Shown here: positions 1 to 8,366 of the stretch, piece after piece
Numbering within the stretch: the first letter of the stretch is position 1
Layout: each line of letters starts with the position of its first letter
NCBI RefSeq assembly: GCF_002858745.1
Contig: NZ_PJRO01000012.1
Span: 163,321-227,320, forward strand
Direction: 5' to 3'
From: Mesorhizobium loti
GTDB taxonomy: Bacteria > Pseudomonadota > Alphaproteobacteria > Rhizobiales > Rhizobiaceae
Length of the DNA: 64,000 nucleotides
The notes under the pieces: model-generated
Databases searched by the model: none
What the model was told of the DNA's origin: nothing
The model's input: only the letters and a program-made list of their open reading frames with translations
Program-made: the position numbers and the translations under genes

Positions 1-1
1 C

Positions 2-868
2 TACGCGCTCTATCCCAACATGACGGTTGGCGAAAACATCGGCTTCGGCATGGAGATCCGCGGCGTTCCCAAGCCCGAGCGCGACAAGGCGATTGCCGAT
101 GTGGCGCAGCTCTTGCAGATCAGCCATCTGCTTGACCGCAAGCCCAGCCAGCTGTCGGGCGGCCAGCGCCAGCGCGTCGCCATGGGTCGCGCCCTGGTGC
201 GCAAGCCGCAGGTCTTCCTGTTCGACGAGCCGCTGTCCAATCTCGACGCCAAGCTGCGCATCGACATGCGCACCGAGATCAAGCGCCTGCACCAGCGTAT
301 GAAAACGACCATCGTCTACGTCACCCACGATCAGATCGAGGCGATGACGCTGGCGACCAAGATCGCGGTCCTGAAGGACGGCGTCCTGCAGCAGTTCGGC
401 ACGCCGGCGGAGATCTACAACAATCCGGTCAACATGTTCGTCGCCGACTTCATGGGCTCGCCGGCCATGAACCTCGTCCCCGCAACCATCGGCCAGAGCG
501 GCAGCGAAGCCACTGTCGAACTCACCCGCGCCGGCTCGACACCCGTCTCGCTCGCGCTCAATGGCGCATCGAACGCCTTGTCGGCCTATCGCGGCAAGGA
601 AGTGGTGTTCGGCATTCGCCCCGAAGCCTTGACCGACCCCGACGGCGCCGACCGCAATGCGAAACATCTGGTGACAACCGATTGCCACATAGAAGTGGTC
701 GAGCCTGCTGGTTCCGACACCTTCGCGGTTACCAATCTGGGCGGCAAGGGCGTGGTTGCCCGTTTGCGCGCCGATGCCCACATCAAGCCTGGCGCCACTG
801 CGCCACTCACCTTCAACTTGACCAAGGCGGTGTTCTTCGATCCGGCGACACAGGAAAGGATCGCGTGA
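2..868 (+). CDS. ABC importer ATP-binding protein, UgpC/MalK family (5' end outside window)
   Basis: The 3' part (288 residues) of the ATPase of a carbohydrate or glycerol-3-phosphate type ABC importer. It couples ATP hydrolysis to uptake at the inner face of the membrane. The visible part begins after Walker A, around the Q-loop region (YALYPNMTV). It then shows the signature LSGGQRQRVAMGRAL, Walker B VFLFDEP, the D-loop SNLDAKLR and the switch THDQIEAMTLA. A C-terminal TOBE/MalK-type regulatory domain follows (GIRPEAL near 617). The next gene overlaps its stop codon, so it closes or continues an operon that begins left of the window. The substrate cannot be read from the ATPase. Confidence 0.93.
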   Translation, partial: YALYPNMTVGENIGFGMEIRGVPKPERDKAIADVAQLLQISHLLDRKPSQLSGGQRQRVAMGRALVRKPQVFLFDEPLSNLDAKLRIDMRTEIKRLHQRMKTTIVYVTHDQIEAMTLATKIAVLKDGVLQQFGTPAEIYNNPVNMFVADFMGSPAMNLVPATIGQSGSEATVELTRAGSTPVSLALNGASNALSAYRGKEVVFGIRPEALTDPDGADRNAKHLVTTDCHIEVVEPAGSDTFAVTNLGGKGVVARLRADAHIKPGATAPLTFNLTKAVFFDPATQERIA

Positions 869-1194
869 CACACGCCATGATCCGCCACTGTGTTTTCGTG
901 AAATTCCGCAGCGATGTTCCGGCGGCAGAACGATCCGCAATCCATGCAGATCTTTCGGCGCTACGCAGCGTGATCGATGGCATGGGCGCAGTGCATTTCA
1001 ACGGCAATGTCAGCCCCGAGCCCTTTGCCCGTGGCTTCACACATGGTTTCACCATCGATTTCAGCGATGCCTCAGCCCGCGACGCCTATCTGGTGCACGA
1101 GGCGCACAGACAAGCCGGCGCGCGTCTGGTCGCGGCGATCGAGGGCGGCACGGAAGGATTGATGGTGTTCGATCTGGAGGTGAGCAAAGACTGA
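865..1194 (+). CDS. Dabb (stress-responsive A/B barrel) family protein
   Basis: A 109-residue protein with the Dabb pattern: an N-terminal strand RHCVFVKFR, a central region on distances and values, and HGFTIDFSDASARDAYLVH near the middle. Dabb proteins are small dimeric alpha-beta barrels, and some bind or cyclise small organic molecules. The GTG start at 865 overlaps the preceding TGA (GTGA) and has AGGAAAGGA 4-12 bases upstream. The ATG at 877 is the alternative start. The overlap with the ABC ATPase gene suggests co-translation, so the protein may act on the compound that is imported. That link is an inference. Confidence 0.8.
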   Translation: MTHAMIRHCVFVKFRSDVPAAERSAIHADLSALRSVIDGMGAVHFNGNVSPEPFARGFTHGFTIDFSDASARDAYLVHEAHRQAGARLVAAIEGGTEGLMVFDLEVSKD

Positions 1195-1208
1195 GCTGAG
1201 CAGAATGC

Positions 1209-2054
1209 TCAACCCAACCTCAAAGCCACGACACCAGCGACAATGCCAAGCGCGGCGGCGCTGCGCCAAACCGTCATCTTTTCGCCGAGCGCGAAGACGG
1301 AAATCAGCATGGCAAAGAGGATTGAGCTTTCACGCAGCGAGGCCACCGAAGCGATCGGCGCCTTGGTCATCGCCCACATCACGATCCAATAGGCAGTACC
1401 GCTTAGTCCCCCGGTGATGAGGCCCAGCTTCCAGTCGCGCGCCATGGCCGGCAGCGATTGCGGCCCACGCACCAGAAGAAACAGGATCAGTGACCAGATG
1501 CCATCGGCGAGGAACAGATAGACAGCATAGCTTGAGGCACTGACCGCCAACCGCGCCCCGCTGCCGTCAGACAGAGTGTAGCTGGCGATGAACACCGAGG
1601 TGGCCAACGCGTAGCCAACCGCATGAAGATTAAGCTTTTCCAGATGGCCGCCGCCGCGAAACGACATCACCAGCGTGCCGGCACACAAGAGCACGATGCC
1701 GATGATCGACAGCGGTCCCGGCACTTCCGACACGACGAAGATGCCGCCGATGGCGGCGAGCAAGGGTGCGGTGCCGCGCGCCAGCGGATAGGTCTGGGCA
1801 AGGTCGCCGGCCTTGTAGGCACCGATCAGGCAGAGCTTGTAGCCCATGTGGAACAGGGTCGAGGCCAGGATCCACGGCCAGACTTCGGCCTTCGGAATCT
1901 CGACGAAAGGCACTGCCAGCAGCGCCATCGTCGCCATGCCCAGCGTCAGGACCGTCACTGACAAGAAACGGTCGAGATGCACCTTCACCATCGCGTTCCA
2001 GGTTGCGTGCATGGCAGCTGCTGCCAGCACGGCGAGGAAGACGGCAAGGCTCAT
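1209..2054 (-). CDS. DMT superfamily (EamA) transporter
   Basis: A 281-residue integral membrane protein with about ten hydrophobic segments and two EamA repeats, the usual size for drug/metabolite transporters. The N-terminal segment MSLAVFLAVLAAAAMHATWN is typical, with the conserved HATWN near the end of helix 1. The second repeat carries GTAYWIVMWAMTKAPIASVA. Family members export amino acids, nucleosides or other small metabolites; the substrate is not recognisable here. It is convergent with the Dabb gene and separated from it by 14 bases. Confidence 0.85.
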   Translation of the reverse strand: MSLAVFLAVLAAAAMHATWNAMVKVHLDRFLSVTVLTLGMATMALLAVPFVEIPKAEVWPWILASTLFHMGYKLCLIGAYKAGDLAQTYPLARGTAPLLAAIGGIFVVSEVPGPLSIIGIVLLCAGTLVMSFRGGGHLEKLNLHAVGYALATSVFIASYTLSDGSGARLAVSASSYAVYLFLADGIWSLILFLLVRGPQSLPAMARDWKLGLITGGLSGTAYWIVMWAMTKAPIASVASLRESSILFAMLISVFALGEKMTVWRSAAALGIVAGVVALRLG

Positions 2055-2428
2055 TCGTATCCAGCCCCTTTTCAGGCAGCACGCGCCCTCATTTCGGACG
2101 CGCAGGCAGTCGCTGGATCGGGACGAAATTCGTTACCCGGCTCAGCTCTTCCGCCCGAAATACGCCTTTGCAGAGCCGGCCGCAATGTACAGCCGGCGCA
2201 CAAGAGCTTGGACCAGATGCTGCGAAGTCGCTCGCCGCAACCGTTATCGAGATGAGATAACAGCCGATCTCGGGATCGGTGACAGCGTAACCCCTCGAGG
2301 GCGAAACCCGAGCTCCGTCAAAAGAACGGCCGGCTATCTGCCCGTGTCCTCACAGCTCACGGGGAGCACACTTCCGGATGAGTGCGGATGCGCCTCGGTC
2401 AATCTCTGAGACGCCGGTGCGATATATC
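2055..2428. other. Intergenic region without a recognised gene
   Basis: These 374 bases lie between the start of the DMT gene and the stop of the ABC ATPase gene, both on the minus strand. The region must hold the DMT promoter and the 3' end of the ABC operon. Only a weak inverted repeat (CTGAGA/TCTCAG near 2407-2434) is visible, with no T-tract. Short open frames here lack ribosome-binding sites and recognisable protein character. Confidence 0.5.
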
Positions 2429-3493
2429 TCAGTGCAGAACCAGCACGTCGCCGGAGGAGAAGGAAATCTCCGCCTTGTCGCCGACATTCGGCGGCGGCGT
2501 CGAGGAGTTGTTGAAGGTGTCAAGCGAGATCTTCGAACCGCCGATGCCGACCCTGACACGGATCACCGAACCCAGGAAATGCACATCGGCGATTTCACCG
2601 GACAGCGTCGCGTCGTGGCCAGGACGGGGTCCGAGAGCGATCGCTTCAGGGCGCAGCGCCAGCGAAAGAGTGTCGCCGGTCTTCGAACCATTTAGCTTGC
2701 CTTTAAGACCGATTTCCTCGGCATTGATCCGCACACGGCCCGAACCGGCATCGCTGACCACACCCTCCAGCACGTTGAGCGTACCGACGAAATTGGCGAC
2801 GAATTTGGTAGCCGGACGATTGTAGATTTCGAACGGCGCGCCGACCTGCTCAGCCTTGCCGCCATACATCACCGCAATGCGGTCGGAAATGGACAGTGCC
2901 TCTTCCTGATCGTGCGTGACGAAGATGGTGGTGATGCCGAGCTCCTTCTGGATGGCGCGAATCTCGTCACGCAGCGACACGCGCACCTTGGCATCCAGTG
3001 CCGACAGCGGCTCGTCGAGCAAGAGCAACTTCGGCTTCGGCGCCAAGGCGCGGGCCAGCGCCACACGCTGCTGCTGGCCGCCGGAAAGCTGGTAGGGATA
3101 ACGATCGCCCATTTGCGGCAGCTTGATCAGCTCAAGCATCTCGGCCACGCGCCGGTCGCTCTCTGCCTTAGCCACGCCAGCGACCTTAAGGCCGAAGGCG
3201 ACGTTCTGAGCCACGGTCAGGTTCGGGAACAGTGCATAGGCTTGGAACACCATGCCGACATTGCGCTGGTTCGGTTTCAGCCGGGTGACATCCTTGCCCC
3301 CAACGATAATCGAGCCGGCGGTCGGTTCCTCGAAGCCGGCAACCATGCGCAGCACCGTCGTCTTGCCGCAGCCCGAGGGCCCGAGGAAAGAGACGAATTC
3401 GCCGCGCTCGATATCGAGGTTGAAGTCCTCGACCACGGTGGTGGGGCCGAAGGCTTTCTTCACATGCTGGATCGAAAGGAAAGGATCGGCCAT
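2429..3493 (-). CDS. ABC importer ATP-binding protein, PotA-like
   Basis: A 354-residue ATPase of a polyamine/iron/aminophosphonate-type importer. Walker A GPSGCGKT is at residues 38-45, signature LSGGQ at 136-140, Walker B LLLLDEP at 156-162, and the switch THDQEEAL follows. The C-terminal third is a TOBE domain ending in ISFSSGDVLVLH. It is the last gene of a binding protein-permease-permease-ATPase series (6384 to 2429) and starts 20 bases after the preceding permease. The permeases are PotB/PotC-like, which supports an amine-like substrate, but this family also includes Fe(III) and 2-aminoethylphosphonate systems. Confidence 0.92.
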   Translation of the reverse strand: MADPFLSIQHVKKAFGPTTVVEDFNLDIERGEFVSFLGPSGCGKTTVLRMVAGFEEPTAGSIIVGGKDVTRLKPNQRNVGMVFQAYALFPNLTVAQNVAFGLKVAGVAKAESDRRVAEMLELIKLPQMGDRYPYQLSGGQQQRVALARALAPKPKLLLLDEPLSALDAKVRVSLRDEIRAIQKELGITTIFVTHDQEEALSISDRIAVMYGGKAEQVGAPFEIYNRPATKFVANFVGTLNVLEGVVSDAGSGRVRINAEEIGLKGKLNGSKTGDTLSLALRPEAIALGPRPGHDATLSGEIADVHFLGSVIRVRVGIGGSKISLDTFNNSSTPPPNVGDKAEISFSSGDVLVLH

Positions 3494-3513
3494 GGGCTGG
3501 ACTTTCTAAGGGC

Positions 3514-4314
3514 TCAGTTCGGGCGGTTCGCCGATTTCGGCGCGAAACGGGAAAGCACCTGGATGACGGACATGCAGCCCCAGGTGATGACGAAGGCGAT
3601 GATGGCGAGCGCCGCCGGCTCATAGGCACGGTTGGCGCCGATATTCTGCAGATACGGGCCGAAAGCGGGGCGATTCAGCAGGCTCGCAATGGTGAATTCG
3701 CCGATGACGATAGCAAACGTCAGGAACGCGCCCGACAACACGGCAATCAGCACGTTAGGCAGGATGACGCGGCTGATGATGGTGGTCCAGCCGGCGCCAA
3801 GGATCTGCGCGGCCTCGGTCAAGGTGCGCACATCGATGGTTCTGAGGCCTGTGTCGACGGCGCGGTACATGTAAGGCAGCGCCAATGTCGCGTAGCCGAT
3901 GACCAGCAGCGCATTGGTACCCATGTCGCTCGACAGGAACGGCAGCGGCGAATTCGAGCCATACATGCGGATGTAGCCGAAGACGATAACGATGGCCGGG
4001 ATGACGAGAGGCAGCAGCGTCACGAATTCGACCACCGGGCGAAGCTGCGGCAGGCGCAGCCTAATCCAGTAGGCAGTGGGCACCACCAGCAACACGCCAA
4101 GAATGATGGTGAACACAGCAGCCACCACAGAGAAGGTGAAGCTTTCCTGGAAGCGCGGGTCGCCCAGCACGACCCTGTAGGCCTCGAATGAATATTCGCC
4201 GCGCTTCATGCGCATGGAAAACTCCATGGTCGCGATCAGCGGAATGAAGAAATAGGCGGCGCCCAGAATGAAGGTGACCCAGGCCCAGAACTTGCCCGAT
4301 TTCATTTCAGCCAC
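3514..4314 (-). CDS. ABC importer permease, PotC-like
   Basis: A 266-residue inner-membrane permease with about six helices. The BPD_transp_1 EAA loop is visible as EAAQILGAGWTTIISRVILP around residues 163-182. The start overlaps the end of the upstream permease gene by 13 bases, indicating translational coupling. It would pair with the next protein to form the heterodimeric channel served by the ATPase at 2429-3493. Confidence 0.9.
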   Translation of the reverse strand: MAEMKSGKFWAWVTFILGAAYFFIPLIATMEFSMRMKRGEYSFEAYRVVLGDPRFQESFTFSVVAAVFTIILGVLLVVPTAYWIRLRLPQLRPVVEFVTLLPLVIPAIVIVFGYIRMYGSNSPLPFLSSDMGTNALLVIGYATLALPYMYRAVDTGLRTIDVRTLTEAAQILGAGWTTIISRVILPNVLIAVLSGAFLTFAIVIGEFTIASLLNRPAFGPYLQNIGANRAYEPAALAIIAFVITWGCMSVIQVLSRFAPKSANRPN

Positions 4315-5213
4315 CTTTCCGAACGGGTCCGGAACCAGATGTAGAAGATATTGGCGAGCCCGGTGATGAAGATCATGCCGAAGGCGATGGCATAGCCCAG
4401 ATTGGCATTGTGCAGCACGTCACCGCGGATCTGCGCATAGAGTACGATGGGCACGATGTTGAGTGACGATCCGGTCAGTGCATAGGCGGTGGCGATCGCT
4501 CCGAAGGAATTGGCAAAGAGCAGGATGACCGTGCCGAGGAAGCTCGGCCAGATCACCGGGATGACGACCATGCGCCAGTATTGCCATTGGGTGGCGCCGA
4601 GCGTGGCGGCGGCCTCGCCCCATTCCTTCCTGATGCCATCAATGGCCGGCGTGATGATGACGACCATCAGCGGAATCTGGAAATAAAGATAGGTAAGCGT
4701 CAGCCCCCAGAAGGAGAGCACGTTGAAGCCGTACTGGTAGAGGTCGACGCCGACCGAACGCAGAAGCACGGTGACAAGGCCGAGCCGACCGAGCGTCGCA
4801 AGAAAGGCGAAAGCCAACGGCACACCGGCGAATTGTGAGGCGACACCAGAGAAGGTAAGCGTCGCGGAACGGGTCCAATTGGGCAGACCACCGCGCACAA
4901 TCGCGATGGCGATTGCCAAACCGATGAAAGCCCCAAGAAGTGATGACGCGACAGAGACCTTGATCGAGATCCAGTAGGCAGCGCGGATCGTCGGCTGTGC
5001 GAGCTCGACAATGTTTTCCAGTGTGAAGGCGCCATCGACGTTCTGAAATGCGCCGAGGATCAGATACAGTGTCGGCAGGATCAGGAACATCAGCGCGAAG
5101 ATGATGAACGGCGCCACGCCCAGCCATTGCGTCGGCAATCGCATCGCGCTCGCCTGCGCCGGCGGTAGGGTTTTCCCGGCAGCCGCCGGTCCCGAAAGGC
5201 TGATATCAGTCAT
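4302..5213 (-). CDS. ABC importer permease, PotB-like
   Basis: A 303-residue inner-membrane permease with a cytoplasmic N-terminal extension of about 30 residues, followed by six hydrophobic segments. The EAA loop reads EWGEAAATLGATQWQYWRMV near residue 200. It lies 64 bases downstream of the binding-protein gene and overlaps the following permease. It is a partner subunit of the PotC-like protein. Confidence 0.9.
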   Translation of the reverse strand: MTDISLSGPAAAGKTLPPAQASAMRLPTQWLGVAPFIIFALMFLILPTLYLILGAFQNVDGAFTLENIVELAQPTIRAAYWISIKVSVASSLLGAFIGLAIAIAIVRGGLPNWTRSATLTFSGVASQFAGVPLAFAFLATLGRLGLVTVLLRSVGVDLYQYGFNVLSFWGLTLTYLYFQIPLMVVIITPAIDGIRKEWGEAAATLGATQWQYWRMVVIPVIWPSFLGTVILLFANSFGAIATAYALTGSSLNIVPIVLYAQIRGDVLHNANLGYAIAFGMIFITGLANIFYIWFRTRSERWLK

Positions 5214-5277
5214 GCCGGCCTGTCTTTTCTAAAGAAGAATCCGGGCGGCGCGAGGCCACCCGGATGATATCAGCACC

Positions 5278-6384
5278 CTACTTGACGTTGGCGCCAACCG
5301 CCGCGTCCCAGCTCTTGGTGATCACTTCCTTGGCTGCGCCCTGCTCGTCCAGCGTCGGGAACACGGCCTTTTCATAGGCAGCAGCCGGCGGCAGCTTGTC
5401 GAGCAGATCCTGCGGAACCTTGCCGTTCTTGGCGAGGTCGTTGAAGCGGATCGGATGGCAATAGCCCTTCAGCCAGCCGATCTGGCCTTCGTCGGAATAG
5501 AGGTGTTCCATCCAGAGCTTGGCAGCGTTCGGATGCGGCGCGTAGGCGCTGATCGCCTGCACGTAGACACCGGCGACAACGCCCTTGGCCGGGATGACGA
5601 TCTCGGTCGGCGGGTTACCGTTTAGCGTGTCGCGGCCGGACAGGTTGTTGTAATCCCAGTTGATCAGGATCGGCGTCTGGCCCTGGGCCAGCGTCGCCGG
5701 CTTGCCGATGACCGGAACGAAATTGCCGGCACCGTTGAGCTTCTTGAAGAACTCGAGGCCTGCTTCGCCAGCGGCCTTGCCAGCAGCGGCGCCGGAGGCG
5801 AGACCAGCGGCATGGACAGCCTGGATCGCCTGGTTGGACGCGCGCGGGTCACCGGCCAGTGCGACCGAGTTGGCGTATTCCGGCTTCAGCAGATCATCCC
5901 AGTCGGCCGGAATGTTCTTGACCAGATCCTTGTTCACCATGAACGACAGCACGCCGTAATAGTCGCCGTACCAGAAGCCCTCGGCGTCCTTGGCGCTGTC
6001 GGGGATCGAGTCCCAGGTCGAGACCTTGTACGGCTGGATCAGGCCGTCCTTCTTGGCCGACGGACCGAAGGAAAGGCCAACGTCGATGACATCAGGCGCC
6101 TGCGGGCCCTTGTTGTCCTTGTTGGCCTTGATCGCCTCGATCTCATCGCCCGAGCCGGCGTCGGGGTTGAGTTCGTTGACCTTGATTTCCGGATACTTCG
6201 CCTTGAAGGCGTCGATGACAGCGCCGTAACCACACCAGTCGTGCGGCAGCGCGATCGTAGTAAGCTGACCTTCGGCCTTGGCCGCGGCAACGAGCTCAGC
6301 TGAAGGCTCGGCCGACGAGATCGCCGTCGTGACCATCAGGGCCACTGCCGTAAGGGAAAGCACTTTTCCCGTGAATCTGAACAT
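5278..6384 (-). CDS. ABC importer periplasmic substrate-binding protein
   Basis: A 368-residue binding protein of the spermidine/iron/aminoethylphosphonate cluster (SBP_bac_6/8 type). The ATG at 6384 is chosen over an upstream in-frame ATG because GGAGAG sits just before it and because it opens a normal Sec signal peptide (FRFTGKVLSLTAVALMVTT, cleavage near AISSA). The mature protein shows WYGDYYGVLSFMVNKDL and a tandem acidic/aromatic ligand region. It is the first gene of the importer operon. A gap of about 260 bases separates it from the Fe-alcohol dehydrogenase gene upstream, so it may have its own promoter. Confidence 0.88.
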   Translation of the reverse strand: MFRFTGKVLSLTAVALMVTTAISSAEPSAELVAAAKAEGQLTTIALPHDWCGYGAVIDAFKAKYPEIKVNELNPDAGSGDEIEAIKANKDNKGPQAPDVIDVGLSFGPSAKKDGLIQPYKVSTWDSIPDSAKDAEGFWYGDYYGVLSFMVNKDLVKNIPADWDDLLKPEYANSVALAGDPRASNQAIQAVHAAGLASGAAAGKAAGEAGLEFFKKLNGAGNFVPVIGKPATLAQGQTPILINWDYNNLSGRDTLNGNPPTEIVIPAKGVVAGVYVQAISAYAPHPNAAKLWMEHLYSDEGQIGWLKGYCHPIRFNDLAKNGKVPQDLLDKLPPAAAYEKAVFPTLDEQGAAKEVITKSWDAAVGANVK

Positions 6385-6513
6385 TTGTCTCTCCGTTGAA
6401 CTGCGCCGTGGGACGCCAGCCACTGGCTGGTATCCTCGATATATGACAGTCCGATGAAGGCGGACCGCCCCCGCGCCCCGAAGGGCTGGAAAAAGTTAAC
6501 TACAACTGCCGGA

Positions 6514-6529
6514 CACCCGCAATCGGGTG
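6514..6529. other. Small inverted repeat between ADH and ABC operons
   Basis: CACCCG and CGGGTG form a perfect 6-bp inverted repeat around the loop CAAT. It has no T-tract on either strand, so it is more likely a weak hairpin or protein site than an intrinsic terminator. It lies between the Fe-alcohol dehydrogenase stop and the binding-protein start. Confidence 0.3.
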
Positions 6530-6644
6530 CCCAATCATTTTCCGGCTAAACTTTTTGGCGCCTCCTCCCAGCCCTTTCGTTCCCCTTGCTTTTCTTATTT
6601 TTCGCAAGTCTTCGAAAGACAGTCGCACCTGCCTCGCGCGTCTC

Positions 6645-7817
6645 TTATACCGTTCCCGACAAAGAGTTTTCCAGCAGCGACAGTGCCGCCTTCTTAGTCA
6701 GCTTAACAGGATTGCCGCCCGCGGTCGGATCGACGATCGCCATGTCGGCAATCAAAGCCTTGCGCTTCTTGTCCATGTCGAGGCCCTTGATGAGGCCGCC
6801 GAGCGTATGCGGAACCTTCAATTCCTTGCGCAGTTTGATGATGGCCTTGGCGAAGCCGTCGAAGCCGCCCTTGATGCTGCAATAAGCAGCCAGGCGCTCG
6901 ATCTTGCCCTCGATGACGTCACGATTGAAGGCCAGCACATAAGGCATGAAGACGGCATTGGTCATGCCGTGATGGGTGTCGTAGAGCGCACCGATCGGAT
7001 GCGACAGCGAATGGATTGCGCCGAGGCCTTTCTGGAAGGCGGTAGCGCCCATCGCGGCGGCACTCATCATGTGCGCACGGGCGGTCAGGTCCTTGCCGTT
7101 GGCATAGGCCTTGGGCAGGTTCTCGAACACTAGTCGCACGCCTTCCACCGCGATGCCGTCAGCCATCGGATGATAGCCCGGTGCACAATAGGCCTCCAGG
7201 CAATGGGCGAGCGCGTCCATACCTGTACCCGCCGTGATGAAGGCAGGCATGCCGACCGACAGCGCGGGATCGGCAATGACAATGCCCGGCAGCATCTTCG
7301 GGTGGAAGATCACCTTCTTGGTGTGGCTCTCTTCGTGCGTGATGACGCCGGCGCGACCGACTTCCGAGCCCGTACCGGCGGTGGTCGGCACGGCAACGAT
7401 CGGCACGATCGCGTCGGAGTTCGCGCGCGACCACCAGTCGCCGATATCCTCGAAGTCCCAGACCGGACGGCTCTGGCCGGCCTGGAAAGCAATCAACTTG
7501 CCGAGATCGAGTGCCGAGCCACCGCCGAAGGCGATGACGCCATCATGCTTGCCTTTCTTGAAGGCGGCGATGCCGGCGGTGAGATTGGACTCGATCGGGT
7601 TGGGCTTCACTTCCGAGAACACGCCGTAGGGGACCTTGGCTTCGTCGAGGATCTTCAGCGTAGAGGCCACCACCGGCAATTTGGCGAGACCCGGATCGGT
7701 GACGAACAGCGGCTTCTTGATGCCGGTCGCAACCAGCGCGTCTGGCAGTTCCGAGATGCGGCCGGCGCCGAAACGCACGGTGGTCGGGTAATTCCATTTC
7801 GAGACGAGTTTGGACAT
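6645..7817 (-). CDS. Iron-containing (group III) alcohol dehydrogenase
   Basis: A 390-residue NAD(P)-dependent alcohol dehydrogenase of the Fe-ADH fold. The cofactor domain has GGGSALDLGK. The metal-binding half has GTGMDALAHCLEAYCAPG and the signature GLGAIHSLSHPIGALYDTHH, which contains the metal-ligand histidines. The family interconverts primary alcohols and aldehydes in the cytoplasm. Next to an aldehyde dehydrogenase, a glutamine synthetase-like ligase and amine-type transporters, it probably oxidises an alcohol group of an amino alcohol or its gamma-glutamyl derivative. It starts 24 bases downstream of the DUF2569 gene. Confidence 0.92.
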   Translation of the reverse strand: MSKLVSKWNYPTTVRFGAGRISELPDALVATGIKKPLFVTDPGLAKLPVVASTLKILDEAKVPYGVFSEVKPNPIESNLTAGIAAFKKGKHDGVIAFGGGSALDLGKLIAFQAGQSRPVWDFEDIGDWWSRANSDAIVPIVAVPTTAGTGSEVGRAGVITHEESHTKKVIFHPKMLPGIVIADPALSVGMPAFITAGTGMDALAHCLEAYCAPGYHPMADGIAVEGVRLVFENLPKAYANGKDLTARAHMMSAAAMGATAFQKGLGAIHSLSHPIGALYDTHHGMTNAVFMPYVLAFNRDVIEGKIERLAAYCSIKGGFDGFAKAIIKLRKELKVPHTLGGLIKGLDMDKKRKALIADMAIVDPTAGGNPVKLTKKAALSLLENSLSGTV

Positions 7818-7841
7818 GTGTTGTTTGCCTGTTGGATGAAT

Positions 7842-8366
7842 TCAATTGGTGAACGTGTTGGCGACGCGTCGCGAGAGCCTGATGTACGGTATCCAGATCA
7901 CCGAAAAGACCACGCTACGCAGGAGTTCCGTTGTCGTTTGCGCGTCCAGCAACGGCTGATTGGTTGCCACCAGGACATCGCCGAAAAAGACCTGTGTCGC
8001 GATCAGATCGAGGACGATGAAAGCGAGGCCTCCGGCAGCCCATATGACGAACAAGCGTTGAAAGGAGGCACTCCGTCGAAAGAGCAGCACAAGAAGGATA
8101 ATGGGCAGCACAAGCAGGACAATGATGTTGCCGACAAACTCCAGCACGAGGAAGGCCGACAGACCGCCTGTGAGGTGCTGCATCGACGCGAGCAGCTCTC
8201 CATAACCCGCAAGATGGAACACAGCGCGCAGCGGTGTTACCACCAGTCCGATGATCGGCAGGATCAGCCAACCGCCCAGACCGACAGGACCGTCCGGGAA
8301 AGGATGGTTCACATCCGCCCGGGAAGTCCCGACGATCAGGTTCGGATTTGGCCCGTCTTGGCTCAT
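7842..8366 (-). CDS. DUF2569-like membrane protein
   Basis: A 174-residue protein with four hydrophobic segments. It carries the DUF2569 pattern GLGGWLILPIIGLVVTPLR near residue 30 and the C-terminal VIWIPYIRLSRRVANTF. Its function is unknown. The start overlaps the aldehyde dehydrogenase stop by four bases (ATGA), so it is translated as part of this catabolic operon. It could assist transport or sense the substrate, but nothing in the sequence shows this. Confidence 0.7.
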   Translation of the reverse strand: MSQDGPNPNLIVGTSRADVNHPFPDGPVGLGGWLILPIIGLVVTPLRAVFHLAGYGELLASMQHLTGGLSAFLVLEFVGNIIVLLVLPIILLVLLFRRSASFQRLFVIWAAGGLAFIVLDLIATQVFFGDVLVATNQPLLDAQTTTELLRSVVFSVIWIPYIRLSRRVANTFTN

